Source of the DNA: Sanderia malayensis | Taxonomy: Eukaryota; Cnidaria; Scyphozoa; Semaeostomeae; Pelagiidae | Length of the DNA stretch: 64,000 bases | Assembly (NCBI GenBank): GCA_013076295.1 | Contig: RQOL01000824.1 | Coordinates: 2,294,001 to 2,358,000, forward strand | Direction of reading: 5' to 3' | Part shown: piece by piece, positions 1 through 12,086 of the stretch | Layout of the letters: each line of letters starts with the position of its first letter | Numbering within the stretch: position 1 is the first letter of the stretch | Translations under genes and position numbers: made by a program | The notes under the pieces: generated by a model | Database searches by the model: none | What the model was told of the DNA's origin: nothing | The model's input: only the letters and a program-made list of their open reading frames with translations

Positions 1-215
1 ATAGACTGCCATCCAACGAGAAATTTGCAGGTGGATTTTTCACCTTTATTTTGAGTACAATGATTCCAGAGACCGTTGAATTTTCTCGCTTCTCCTGTAC
101 TTACGCTATACCATTCATCAGTACATATCGAGGTAAATAAGACCAATAGTGCTACTGCCATTATAATCATTGATGCTGCACGAAGAGGTATTGCTTTCAC
201 ACTTGCTTTCTTCAT
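1..215 (-). CDS. Claudin-like four-TM protein, 5' exon (partial, runs off window start)
   Basis: The minus strand reads from an ATG at 215 into a short basic start, a hydrophobic first membrane segment (MIIMAVALLVLFTSIC), then DEWYSV and the extracellular signature NGLWNHC followed nine residues later by a second Cys. This is the W-GLW-C-C pattern of the claudin/PMP22 superfamily and matches the first exons of nine other genes in this window. Only exon 1 is visible and the gene continues beyond position 1. An in-frame upstream ATG at 257 exists, but the shorter start fits the family better. The strand is opposite to the next family member at 2867, so these two are divergent. Function is inferred only: cell-contact or membrane-barrier protein. 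Confidence 0.7.
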   Translation of the reverse strand, partial: MKKASVKAIPLRAASMIIMAVALLVLFTSICTDEWYSVSTGEARKFNGLWNHCTQNKGEKSTCKFLVGWQS

Positions 216-2866
216 ACTGGCCAAGCATAGACACAATCCTTGGGGCCATAAATACATCCAGTAATAACATTAACAATTATAAAGTAAGCCTCTTATTATG
301 CAGCGATAGATGGTAGGACTTGTGTCTAATGAAGTGGACAATTCCAGTTATATAATGGCTTTAATTTTGCGAAATTGTGCCTTGAAACACCCATTAAAAA
401 CAGGATTATAAGCTATAATATTATTGATGATATCCATGTAGCCAGTGCGGATTTGCAAATATCTATAAAGGCGGATTTGTAAGTATTCATATAGAATAAA
501 TGCTTGGCAGCTTTTGCGTCTTTTCATAGAATAACCGGCTTTATTCAATGCGTATCACCAAAATGTTCCTACTATGAATATCTAATTGAATTTAGATGTT
601 GCAATGCAAACTGACACATTCATCAGTTGGATAAACTTTAGTCTCAATAAGGAGATGTGCGATTGCGAGCAAGAGCTAAGAAATCAAACAGCTTATAAGC
701 TGCCTAATTTCTTAAACAGATAACAAATAATACTTACCCAAGAATTAGGAAGATAAAATCTGCAATTACTATACACTAAACATATATAATTATATATATG
801 CGTGTGTGTGAAATATTTCTAATGCTATTGCTCGTATGATTAGAAGTTATTGTTAAAAAACATTGCAATCTTTCCCCGTCATGCGAAGCACCAAGATCTT
901 TCGTAGACAGTCAAAGTTGGAAGCAAGAAAGAATAGCGAAATGGTACCTGCTGGTACGTGAAATGCAAAATAAGAACTTTTGTGATTATGATTAGCCTTC
1001 TGTTCGCCCCATTGAAAACTGGCTGCGTAAACAAAACAGGCAAAGGCGCAATGGGAAGCGAAAAACAGATGTCCATCTGTCGTAGGCATTGTAAACATGG
1101 AACTTAGCTAGAATTATTCAAAGGCTCCTACTTTTCCTTGAAAATGCAGCTGTAGCTATAGAGGAAATGTCGTAAATAGGCTATAGTGAAGCATGGCGGA
1201 GATATATTTCTAGCAAATATGCTTGTAATATGAAGGGTGGATTTTTGTAATGAGTAACAATATATGTTGTTACCTATCAGCTGGTACATCGTTAAAATTA
1301 TCAAAATAAGAATATATTATTAATTCAGACGGTTTAATCCACTTGATCCTCTTTGTGTCCGATAAAGGAGTGGAACTAATTAAAATCCTCATAGGAGAGT
1401 GGATATTTCTTTATTATTATCGACCGCAGATTATTTAATATTAATTAAATTTTCTCTAATCAATGGAAAATAATTATATCTTATATATATACTTAAGTTA
1501 AGAAGAACTTGAATAAGGTTGAGTAAGGACAATGAAAAAGGTAATTTGCTATATCAGGAGAGAATTGTAATGAGGTTGAGGAAAAGTTAAGGTGTCACAA
1601 AAAAGATGCAAAAGCTGGGAGGACGTGGGGAAGTAAAAACATGTGACAAAGGAAAAAAGATGGCTTGAACCACTTGGACCACTTGCACTACTTGGACCAA
1701 TTGGACCGCTAGGTCCTAGTGATACTAAACTATACCACTAGATCGCCCAGGTTAAGCCACCGTTACTGTTTCGTTAACGAAGACATCATATACAAAAATT
1801 CAGACATAACTTTGATATCATAAAGAATTGTAGTGCTAAACATTGTAATAAGGCAACCCCATCCATCATAATAAGTCTATTTATAGCAAAGCAGATTTGA
1901 TCAGAAAAGATATTGTTGAATACGAAGATCATTTGTTCTTTACGTATATTATAATACACCTTCAACAATCGCGTCTTCTTTATTTTATTGGATTTTTCCT
2001 TCCTCTTTCAATTTAATATGGGCCGCAATATTATTATAGCGCAGCTTAATTCCAGAAGCTAACCTTTTAAGAGATACTTTTTATCACGTGGTCCAGAGTT
2101 TATAGCTCAAAAATTGTGTAAATATGTTGGCTAGTTCCCTGCTTTATACAGTGCTATCGATTCACAATAATTAATGTTTATTCGTGACATATTTTCTTAT
2201 TATGCTGTATTAATTTTCTTTTTATAAGATGATAAGCTCCCTGGAGAGAATCTTTTAGGAGTAGAAGTCGTTTAGCAGAGCATAAAAACATCTTTTCTAA
2301 TTCCAGCCAATAGTGAAGAGGATTGCAATGATGAACTGGGTCATTGCAGTGTTTTCCATTTAATGATATTATTCATTACCATGTAATCGCATAATATGTA
2401 TGAGATGAGGCCCATGGAAAGCCATTTCCATTTGTGCATCTGTCAAATAAGGATCGGCGAGCAATAAAAATTAACTTTTCATAATAATTATCATTTGTGC
2501 GCTCGTATAAAAAAGATGAAGTTTAGCCGGCTATCACAGTTGTCAAATGAATGCTGGAAGAGACCCACGCGACATATTTATTGCTAACAGTGTAGAAAAT
2601 ACAAGAATATAACTGAAAGAGATCTATTAAGTACTTGCCAAGGGCAAAGGAAACTATACTAATCAACAGGTGAGGTGAATAATTTATCAACATTTGTTTT
2701 GATATCAATTAATGTCTGATTTCAAACACTTTCTTGTTTCGCATTTTAATTGTACAATAACAAATACGTTCATTAAAAAAATCATGTTATAAGGGACTTT
2801 TTGTTTTTTTGCGATACAGAGTAAATAAAGGATTATCTTGCAAAGAAGAATTTCAATCGAAACCAA
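216..2866. other. Intergenic, no gene recognised
   Basis: About 2.65 kb between two divergent claudin-like genes. I find no exon with coding character or splice-compatible extension on either strand; the small open frames here are not supported. It contains an AT then GT-rich short tract near 788-812 and a few imperfect 12-bp repeats of an accacttgg type near 1668-1710. Confidence 0.5.
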
Positions 2867-4605
2867 ATGGCCAAGCATAGCAAAACATCATTAGCACTGA
2901 GAATTATCATTACAATTTTTGTGTCTGCTATCTTTATCATGTATCTGTTAGCTATTGCTACAGACCATTGGCAAGTTACTAAATACAAAGTCAATCTACA
3001 TCCAGTTTCAATGGTATCTGGATCAAGATCGAAGTCAGGATATTCTCCTCAAAGCACAAAGCAAGACGATTTATATAAATACACCTTTTCGCATAGTGGA
3101 CTGTGGAGAGGCTGTGTCTATACACCAAAATTGAAGATATGTACTGTACTGCAGTTTGATAAAGGTATATGTTAATATTACAGTAAAAACCCGCATATAA
3201 GAACCTATAAATTTCCATCCGGCCTATTGTTTCAAGACAATAGGCTATTGTTTTGTCTATTGTTTCGAGCAGAAATATTACCCTGAAGGTTCTTAATCCA
3301 TTCGTTCTTACATGCGGGTTTTTACTGTATCAATACTATCTCGCCTATCTTGCTGAAGAAGAATTTTGATCACAATGAACTTTGGTAAAATATGCAACAA
3401 GATTGGCCGAATGCAAACACAATTGGGACACTCACTTTCGCACCTTGTATTTACATTTACTTTTTGTTGTTATTTATTGTTATTTACACCTGATGTTTAT
3501 ATTCTTGAATCACTCAGTTAATGAGTGATTAAGATGATGAGATGGCATGGTAGAATCTCTAAATAATTTTAAATAATTTATTTGCAGCTTGGATAAGAGC
3601 AGTACGTGCCTTCATGGCTCTCGCCTTGGTGTCCATTGTGGTTGCCGTTGTGTTTGTTATTGCAAGTTTCTTTAGAGGAGATCTCATATTCAAATTCCCG
3701 GGTGTTATGTGCTTTATCACTGGTAAGCAAGCTTTTTAATCCCTAATCTGTTCTTTACATTGGCACACTCTGGTCCATTGTTAGGGATGGGTTTTTAGAT
3801 GCTTTAATCTGCAACTGAGGTGCATAAAACAAATTTAAACATTGCATTGCGTCAGGGGATCATGTTAAGCTTTTACTTAAATGTCTTCTAAGCTCATTTC
3901 TGATCAACTACCAATGCCTGCTGTACGCTTCAGTAAGCGCTATTATTAAGTGAAAAAAGGCTTGTATCACTTCACAGTTGAAACGATGTAAATTGACGTA
4001 ATAGCTATGTGCTTGTCTGTATGTGTTTGTCTGATGATGAAAATGGCCACTCTGAAAGGCCGTAGGCAAAAGTGCTTGAAACATTCGTTTTTTTCTGAGC
4101 TCCATTCAACCCGGCAGCTGTCCCTAAAAGCCTAAAAAATGTTGTTCTCTCAGTCAGACCCATAAAGTTATACGGCAAATGAAGTGAATAGAGGTTCTTT
4201 CTAAATCGTCCATGAATCTAAATAATTTATAGATATAATCTAATTTATTGCCTACCCATCGAATAAAGCTCCAAAATATCTATATATAACTTTAATTTGA
4301 CTACGCCTTAAATTAAATTATATACCACAAGGGTGGGGCAGTTTAATTATTTATCACGCATGCCCAGATCAATAGCAATGATAGGTGCTTTTTTTACAGC
4401 TGTGTTTGGTGTATTGGCAATGGCAATTTACACTGGTAAATCAGGAATACCATCAAATAATTTCATATCAAAATCGAGCTTTTCATGGTCCTTTATCATT
4501 GGCTGGTTTGCATGGTCTTTGAATGTTTTGACTGGTATCTTGTGCTTCATCGTTCCTGATGAATTCGAGAGAATTTTGAAATCTAAACCAAAAACTGGAG
4601 TATAA
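2867..4605 (+). CDS. Claudin-like four-TM protein, 212 aa, three exons
   Basis: Exons 2867-3164, 3588-3722 and 4400-4605 join in phase 1 at both introns and give 212 codons plus stop. Exon 1 has TM1 (residues about 10-30), TDHWQV, an unusually long first loop rich in Ser/Lys, and SGLWRGC with a second Cys eight residues on. Exon 2 (135 nt) carries TM2 (MALALVSIVVAVVFVIA) and the start of TM3. Exon 3 carries the rest of TM3, SFSWSFIIGWFAWSL (TM4) and a short basic tail ending KTGV, a possible class I PDZ ligand (T-x-V). Claudin/PMP22 members are cell-junction or membrane-organising proteins; that role is inferred here. A poly(A) signal AATAAA lies at 4736-4741. Intron 1 contains a 151-bp transposon at 3179-3329. 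Confidence 0.85.
3179..3329. mobile_element. MITE, mariner/pogo-type ends, 151 bp
   Basis: The left end TACAGTAAAAACCCGCATA and the right end are inverted repeats of about 25 bp, differing mainly at one base (CATATAAGAAC versus CATGTAAGAAC). The outermost TA on each side looks like the TA target duplication typical of Tc1/mariner/pogo elements. It has no coding capacity and sits in intron 1 of the claudin-like gene at 2867. Confidence 0.75.
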
Positions 4606-5014
4606 TAATGTTATTTATGAATTTGCTATTTACTACCTTGATCTGCTATTATTGGTAACTATAATTATGGTAATAATAATAATTTAAATCGCAACTTGTT
4701 CAAGTATTTGTGCATATATGTATCAGTGATTTCTGAATAAAGTACGATACCTCAAGATGAAATAATATATATTTTTATGTTAAATGAATGTACTGGCACA
4801 CAAGGGTTATAATGTAGATCAGATGTGACATTCCTCCAGGTGGGAGGAAGAGAGACAAAAGGTTGGAAAAAATGCTGCGTCGCAGTAAAAATTGCTTCGC
4901 AGGCGTAAGCTCCCAGAATCCATTGCTGCTCACATTCTGAATTGGTGGAGGAGAAAGGAATGTTGTTGTGTACTGTACTGGTTGGTGGAGTGAGTGAAGA
5001 ACAGGAAGATAAAA
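4606..5014. other. Short intergenic gap between two tandem claudin-like genes
   Basis: About 400 bp holding the 3' UTR and poly(A) signal (4736-4741) of the upstream gene and presumably the promoter of the next. No further gene seen. Confidence 0.5.
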
Positions 5015-6650
5015 ATGTATACCAAGACAATTTCAATTGCAATTGCAGTACTGTTGTGTACTGCTTTCTTACTACATTGCGTTTCTCTTGGTACTAATAG
5101 TTGGATTGTTGTAAGGCCTTACTATGAGGATTTCTTGTGGAAAGGATGCTACAAGAAGAAAACTGAAATTGGATGTGATCGCTTGCCCGAATACAAGGGA
5201 GGAGGTAAGTACTTCCCCAAATTTAAATTATTATTTTTAAATTTAATATCCCGACGCTTCATGCGAAATATCGGCGATTGGATAAAGCTTGCACAAGAAC
5301 ATGTATTCAAGATTTTGATTAAGTCATTATTTGCTGCATATGAATTGAAGCAGAATATTTTATCGATAGCATTTGGTATGCCTTCAAATGTTCAGTCCCT
5401 TCTACTAGGCCAATGGCGCGACCCGCGCTAAATTGTTTATTTGTAAACCATGCTCTGCTATAAATCAGTACAACACTTTGATTAATTTATGAGAGCCTGT
5501 ATCTTGTGCAGATGTATTTAAATATTCGGTCGTGAGTATTAAATAATGTTTGCCTTTTTTATGAGTAAAATTATTTTGTCGATTTCTAGCTGCAATGGTT
5601 GCATTGCGAACCACGGCTGTAAACTATTCACTAGTTGGCGAGAAACCATATGATTTGGTGTATGGAGGCCTTTGGAAAGCTTGTCTTGTAAAGGATAACG
5701 TCGAAACATGCGAACCATTATTGGTAGGACAAGGTAAAATGGCTTGCATTGTTAAATAAATAATGTATATTTGTATATATACCATTACTGACTAATGTCA
5801 GTGCATACTCACTAAAAGGGATGTTGTCAATGTCATTTGTTGAGAATCCACATTGACGTGGCTAATTTTAACTTTCCCTTTTTTGGACACATTGAATTTG
5901 GATCAGAATCACAACCCAACCTTGGTTTTTATTTTCAGATCTGTTTGTTTTTCAGGTCAAAGAATAAACACAGATTGGATTCGTACTGTTCAAGCATTTT
6001 CTGTTCTTGTTTGCGTTTGTTATATCTGCCCTCTGCTGATTGGCATAGGGGCCAAGTTGAAGAGAAGCAGCGAGAAATATCGGATTTTTATGCTTCTTGG
6101 CTGTTCTGTCTTTGTGACATGTATGATCTCTATTTCATCATAATTTTTAATCAACATAATAAACTTGTGAAATGTTGGTCTGTTCAGTGATTGTCACAAT
6201 GAAAATAGAAGTTTATCATGTCACAAACAGGAGTGTTTATGAGTATGGCGTTATGCCAACTTCTGCTGCTCATTTGCCTGATAATGAGAGAAGTATCTCT
6301 AAAACTTCACACTCGTGAACATTCCCTTTTGTGACATAATAAATTTCTATTCACATAATTAACCCAATCAAGTGTGAACAAACTCAACATAGCTACTAAA
6401 CTAGTAAAATTAATATGTGATGTATTTTCTTTCAGTCCTTATCGGATCAATTGGTCTGTTTGTGTTCTCTGGATGGAGTGATGTCAGCATCAGATATAAG
6501 AATTACTATGGTTACTCATTTTTCCTTGGTGCTTTTGGATGTGTGCTTCTTTACATTGCATTCATGTTATCATTTATAGCTGGATGCAAAGCTGGAAGTA
6601 AAAAAAATGATAATCCACGTTCTGGTTTTTCATCTCATCCCAGATATTAA
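5015..6650 (+). CDS. Claudin-like protein with a duplicated extracellular-loop exon, 237 aa, four exons
   Basis: Exons 5015-5204, 5590-5733, 5956-6120 and 6436-6650 all join in phase 1 and give 237 codons plus stop. Exon 1: TM1 and SLGTNSW then FLWKGC with a second Cys eight residues later. Exon 2 is an extra symmetric 1-1 exon of 144 nt that carries a second GGLWKAC...C motif with the same spacing, preceded by a degenerate counterpart of the SLGTNSW segment. Exon 3 has TM2 and the start of TM3; exon 4 has TM3, YGYSFFLGAFG and TM4, ending in a Ser/Lys-rich tail. Skipping exon 2 would keep the frame, so two isoforms are possible. The start at 5015 is chosen because the frame upstream lacks an ATG. 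Intron 3 carries a MITE at 6204-6351. Confidence 0.75.
6204..6351. mobile_element. MITE with 24-bp terminal inverted repeats
   Basis: The left end AATAGAAGTTTATCATGTCA (6204 on) pairs with the reverse complement of the right end (6328-6351), matching at about 22 of 24 positions. There is no coding capacity. The element lies in intron 3 of the claudin-like gene at 5015. Its core (AATGAGAGAAGTATCTCT) recurs in diverged form near 41090-41180 (SEC62 intron) and 57938-57990 (COPB2 intron), so it is a dispersed family. Confidence 0.65.
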
Positions 6651-7900
6651 AATATCGGCAGATTCCTTCTTTGAACATCTTTAACTCTTGACATGCACAC
6701 TGTATATTTAAATTTTCATAAAACAATTTGCTTTAGTAAAGTGTATCTTAACATTAGCATACCTTAGCTGTACCTTTTACTTATTTTTTGTAATAATTCC
6801 ATAATTATACTTTACCATGACTTGTGTACTTAGTCCAGTAAATTTTCTTACTGAATTAGTTTATGTTCTTTTTTACTTCAAGCATTGAACAACCTCGAAC
6901 AGCCATTTTAATGATTACTTCGTTGTCACAATATTTTATCTCTACAACACTTTGTTTAATTTGCTAAGATTTGGTAATGATAGCGAAATGCACAGAGATA
7001 ATAATTTGATTTTCTTTTTGTTACAACTCTTACAAAAATATTACCAACAGCCTGCTTGTCTTGCAAGGAGACTAATGCAAAAAAGCAACTTACAATAAAT
7101 TTGTAATTAAACTAGTAAAAATTATAAAAAATATGAAACTTTATCATTGTTGTATTAAGCTATAGAAATACTTATAATAACAAAAGAATAAAACAATTGC
7201 TTACGTAATAATAATAACAATATGTAAAGTTCTGTTCCCTTTCTCTTGAAAATAGAGTACAAGAAAAGTTTGAATATAAACCAACATGAAATGCAACGAT
7301 TAACACGTATTGTTGAGGTGTTAGATAGCTTTTTCAAGTATCAAAAACTCTAAATGTTTCCATCAAATAATTATTCATTCGTAAATATGTCTTGATGCAT
7401 GAGACAAATCAGATGGGACTTGTCACGTGGTTGAAACCACGCTGTTTTCAATGCTCCAGCAAATGTGGAAAAATTTGACTAAGGGCGTTTGAGGTGAAGG
7501 CAATGAATTTTCAAACGAATAATATTCAACATTCTTGTTTCAAACGAAAGATAATAGGCTATAACGAATTAAAAAATGTTGAATTGATTATTGGAGAATA
7601 AATAAGCTGAGTTACGACGCAATTTTAAGAGGAAATTGGTGAAACAAAGCCATGTGACAATAACAAGTCGGATGGGAAAGGCTTCGCTAAATTCGTCAAT
7701 CAAAACAACTCAGGTAAGACTTGAAATTTTTGCCTTCTTTTTCAAGGTCACTCACATTTTTATCACCTTTTCAAGTTTCAGGACTCCGTTATTTGTGATA
7801 TTTCACTGAGCTATTCGATTGCATTTCATGTATAAAGCAACGTTAAACTATGTATACAAAACAGCATATATACTACAAATCAGCAATTGAACAAGTTCTT
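6651..7900. other. Intergenic, convergent gene ends
   Basis: AT-rich 1.25 kb between convergent claudin-like genes; presumed 3' UTRs. A possible AATAAA for the plus gene is at 7094-7099. No gene seen. Confidence 0.45.
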
Positions 7901-9252
7901 TTAAAAGAAATGATAACCTGCTTGGTCACAACATGACAGTAAAACTGTAATAAAGTTAAGTGAGACTCCACCCCAAGCAAGCATATACGAAAACCCAAAT
8001 TCCAAACCAGGTACTTTTAATATTCCACTATGTGCCGTGTAAACTGATATACCAGTCAATGAGCATATGACTATGAAATAAAATAAAAACATTATCAGTA
8101 GGTCTTTTGGTGCGGACGAAAAAATGTTGAAAATTTTGAATAGGTACTCACATGAAATTATAAGTATAAAAGCCAGGACAATGGCTGGTAATCTTGACTT
8201 CACTTGTAATAACAAAACGTAAAGAATAGCAAAGCCAAATGTCACACAGGACACAACCATAGATGCCCTGGTTGCTTTTTTCCAGTCTGCAAAAAATAAA
8301 GCGATAGGTAGTAATACTAATTAAGCCATTTCATCGAGAGGATTAAACGGGATTAAAAAACTGGCGACGCTTTCGCCATGGAACTAATTTTCACACCCCC
8401 GGGGCCTTTGTTTAGCACTGCGGGGTTTGGTTGAATGAACGTCATCTACCTATTGCATGCTAAATTGATCACCGAAAATCTCGTACGGTGGATTTTTCGG
8501 ACAAATACAAAGCACGAAAATTTTACGGTCCAATATTTTTAATGTGCGGATATTTTGTCGTCTGAAAATTTCACTATAACAATACTGGGAGGTATATTTT
8601 CCTAAAATTCCGATATGATTTATGAAGAGATAAATAACACAAATGCCATATCTGAACAATAAAAGTTATATTCTGTCTTTGCTTTCATCTGGGGTTGAAG
8701 ACCTTTTAACCACAAAGAGAGACCCTAAATCCACGAATTAAAGGACACCTTTATTGGGCCTACTGGCAATGAGACAAATTCAACAGCTGTAAAAATCGTC
8801 TGAAAGTCTGTCGGGCAAATTCAACACTGTGAGAGTACTGTACGTTATGATTACAAAATGTTACCAAACGCGCAATTGAAATTGTCAAATAGATCGACAA
8901 TTCATTGCGCAGCGCTGTTCACCAAAACAAAAACTTTAAAAGCAAAGAAAAATGCTGTGTATGTGTCTCTGATTTCTAACCTATTCCGAACATATCGAAT
9001 TACAGTATGATAATATTTAATTATTTACAACAAACCTGGTGTTCGTTTATCTTGGGGATAAATGCATCTTATTGGGCTGGTATCAGACACGCCGATCGCA
9101 CCACAACCTTTCCACAATCCATAATGAATTGCTGTATTTTTCTTACTTTGTCCCCAATAATCAGTTGTAACTCCAATCATTAATACAACGAAACTTATCA
9201 CAACTGCAATAAACAATGTCACTCGTAATCTGGATTGTTGTTGTTCAGCCAT
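7901..9252 (-). CDS. Claudin-like four-TM protein, 173 aa, three exons
   Basis: Minus-strand exons 9036-9252, 8152-8286 and 7901-8070 join in phase 1 and give 173 codons plus stop. Exon 1: TM1 (LFIAVVISFVVLMIGVTT), DYWGQ, then YGLWKGC with a second Cys after a longer 12-residue gap. Exon 2 is 135 nt with TM2 and TM3 start. Exon 3 carries TM3 and the family block LEFGFSYMLAWGG (TM4) and ends YHFF with almost no cytoplasmic tail. The ATG at 9252 is preferred over an in-frame upstream one because it gives the family's short N-terminus. The gene is convergent with the one at 5015 and divergent from the one at 10450. Confidence 0.8.
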
Positions 9253-10449
9253 ACTTGTTTCGATTTTCAACACAACGAGCTTTATCACTTTTGCCAGGAA
9301 ACTCTTTTGAGATTAATGTCGCTTCGCAACTCGCAGTTGTTCCCTTCTAAAATCAGACTGACATACGCAATAACAATAATTATGAATTCATGATTGAATT
9401 TTTTAAATCGTTGATTGTCTACAAATCAACCGATTGTCAAAAAGCTTGGTTAACCATAAACCAACTGAGTAAAACACGGACCAACTCGCTGGCCTTTCTA
9501 GAAATTCACAATCGACTCACAATGCACTTTTGTGTCGTATAAAGCATTGTCTATTATCTTCATATATGTGTTCATAGGAAATTCGGCAGTCAAATATGTA
9601 TCAAGCTGAGAAAATTCTGTTCACGTTATTTGGTAACCTCATATTTTTTCTCAGACTACACGTCTTTTTTATAAGAAAGTATTTTTTCAGCCCTGCTCTC
9701 AAACTTTCTTAGCTATTTCCGAATTTCAGTACTAAAGCTTTAAACTTAAGACTTTCTTAGAATAATTTGACCAGTTTTGTTTTACTGTGCATACGCATTT
9801 TGCGAGCCGAACCCTACTTTCTTATATTCCCCAACTTTCTCTAAAAATACTCCAGCTCCAAAGCAATCATACATTTCTCTAATTTAGCTGTGAAGACAAT
9901 TAAAAAAATAAACTAGGGAAATGAAGGTATTTTTATGGCGTATTTCAGCAGAACCCAGCTCTAAAATAAATGAAATTACTGGTCTTTGTGGTTCATTTGG
10001 ATTGATGGTAATTCGTGGGAGAAACAGAACAGTTTAATTCGCTTATCCATAACATCACTCTTTGCGGCAATATCGCTTAAAGCATATCCATCTTTCTACA
10101 AAGACCCATTCATTCAATCAGAATACACCATAACCATGTTTCCGTGGCATCTGAATTAGATTAAAGTTTAATGCCCCACAACTCTTAAGTTTAGTTTCTT
10201 AATGGCGCTCAAGTAGAAACACAATAGGCCTTTTATTGTTCAAGTGTTTTTAAATTACGGAAAGCAAACGCGAAATGGAAAATATTAAACAAAAGAGCCC
10301 AAAAGAAAAGGAGATGTTTTTGTCCTGACTCAGCAGGCTTGGTTATTGATAACCATTTATCTTAAGTGCATGGCAGGCATCGTAGAATCGCATTTGAATA
10401 TGATTGCATTTAAATGTTGTGTGGAGAATCACAGAATGAAAAGCGCAGA
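9253..10449. other. Intergenic between divergent claudin-like genes
   Basis: About 1.2 kb of AT-rich sequence without convincing exons. It should hold the two divergent promoters; I see no specific element I can defend. Confidence 0.45.
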
Positions 10450-11490
10450 ATGAGAATTACTCAAATGAGAATTTATTCAACATTTCTTTTAATGATATCA
10501 ATTATCTTGGAATTAACCTCTTTTCTAACTGTTCATTGGCATGAAATAACAATTAAATCATATGGAGGAGTTATATCTCCAAAAAACTATGGATTGTTCA
10601 AATATTGTTACAGCGATGGAAAGTGCTTCTTATACAAAGATGAAAAAGGTAACATATGTTATTCTTTGATTTATTGCTCTTCTGTAAGATTTTTATATAT
10701 TTGTAAGTTGAGTACGAGGAAATACTGGCTGGAAATCCTTTAAGATAACATAAGGTTCTCTTATGTTCTCTCTTATGTAACATAAGTCTCTCATATGTTG
10801 TCTTGTTTATAGTGATATTGTTTAGCAATCGTAGCAATTAAAAGTTTGTTATCAACAGTTGTTTTCTCACTTTATTTATAGAATGGAATTTGAAATTCGT
10901 AATCAGCAATATGGCTCTTGCTATTATCATCAATATCGTGACTTTAACTGGGTTCATTTTTATTTTCTTCGTTAAAATAAACGCGAAAATTGCATCAGTT
11001 GGAATATGTTTAGCAGGTAATGGCCCAACATTTGAAATATGTCATAGACAACGCAACAATCTACACTGACTATGCATTATATTCTCAACGAATAATTTTG
11101 TATTTAGATCTCTTCTACCTTTACCTATGTAGAAAAAGAATCAATTATAGCTGTTAGCCATTCGAGACATATCGTCCAAGGAAACATATTAGGAAGAAGA
11201 ACGTTCGGTTGTTGCATGAAGTTAATTACATTTGTAATGAACGTTGTATATTATTTCTGTTTCCAGTTACGTTTGCATCTTTGGCAATGATTGTGTATCC
11301 CTTGAAGAATGAGATGCCAAAGCATGCAAGCATTGGTTATTCATATTATTTTGGTTGGAGTGGAATTGTAATTGGCGTAGCAGCAGGCGTCTTTGCATTC
11401 CAAGAAAAAAATGAAAGAATCCAGCCGATGTTTTATGATTTTACGCAAGAGGACACAATTGCGCCCCTGCCGCTCCCGACAAGGGAATAA
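10450..11490 (+). CDS. Claudin-like four-TM protein, 185 aa (197 from upstream ATG), three exons
   Basis: Exons 10450-10648, 10882-11016 (135 nt) and 11267-11490 join in phase 1. An in-frame ATG at 10414 would add 12 residues; 10450 or 10465 fits the short N-terminus of relatives better. TM1 is followed by TVHWHEI and then YGLFKYC with a second Cys only five residues on, so the family Trp is replaced by Phe and the Cys spacing is reduced. Exon 2 has TM2 (MALAIIINIVTLTGFIFIFF). Exon 3 has TM3, GYSYYFGWSG and TM4, then a Pro/Glu-rich tail ending PTRE. A poly(A) signal AATAAA at 12053-12058 is far downstream but on the right strand. Confidence 0.8.
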
Positions 11491-12086
11491 TCCCTTGAAG
11501 AACTATTTTTTATACAATTTTGTTCTTCTGAATGCAACGTAAGAAAGGGCACAGCTTGTTGGAATGGAGTGATTGCCCATTGTGTGAAAGATTTTATCTG
11601 ATCGGAAACAGCAATCGTGGTAGCTACTTCTCAGTTTACCAATGGCTCAACTCATTACCAACTGATACTATAATCATCGAAATTAATGAACCACGGTGTT
11701 GCATTCGAACTTTGTTACCGTTACATGACCAAGGGGCCCGTCCAAAGCAATTTACAGAGTCTTCATATTGCCGTTTGCACGAATAACAAAGCTACTTGTG
11801 CGCATAATGGACTTTCTAGAATCTACTTTATTTATGCGTCATCACCCATGCAAAATGAATGCCCCTTGTAATTCTATTAGACCATTCGTCAATGCTTTCA
11901 GTGCTCAATTCAATTATTTGTTATCACAGATGTCAATCACCACAAATAAGAAAGTACAATGGATCAATAGCAGGGTTCATGCGTCAAAACCATGACAAAA
12001 CAAGCTGAAATCATTATTACAGCACAAACATCATATAATTAACAAACAAAATAATAAAAGATAAATTTGTGAAAAGTTATTATTTA
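11491..12086. other. Convergent 3' ends of claudin-like gene and COX6A
   Basis: About 600 bp; probable 3' UTR of the plus gene. Three overlapping short open frames (11532-11995) have no recognisable domain and no splice context. AATAAA on plus at 12053-12058 and on minus at 12083-12088 (overlapping the COX6A stop) face each other. Confidence 0.45.

Noticed and set aside
5015..5431. Uninterrupted 138-codon reading of the first claudin-like exon through its intron
   Set aside because: A strong GTAAGT donor at 5205 with conserved phase 1 matches all family members; the tail past it has no membrane segments like the family.
11532..11995. Overlapping short plus-strand ORFs after a claudin-like gene
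   Set aside because: No domain, no splice-compatible continuation; probable 3' UTR.
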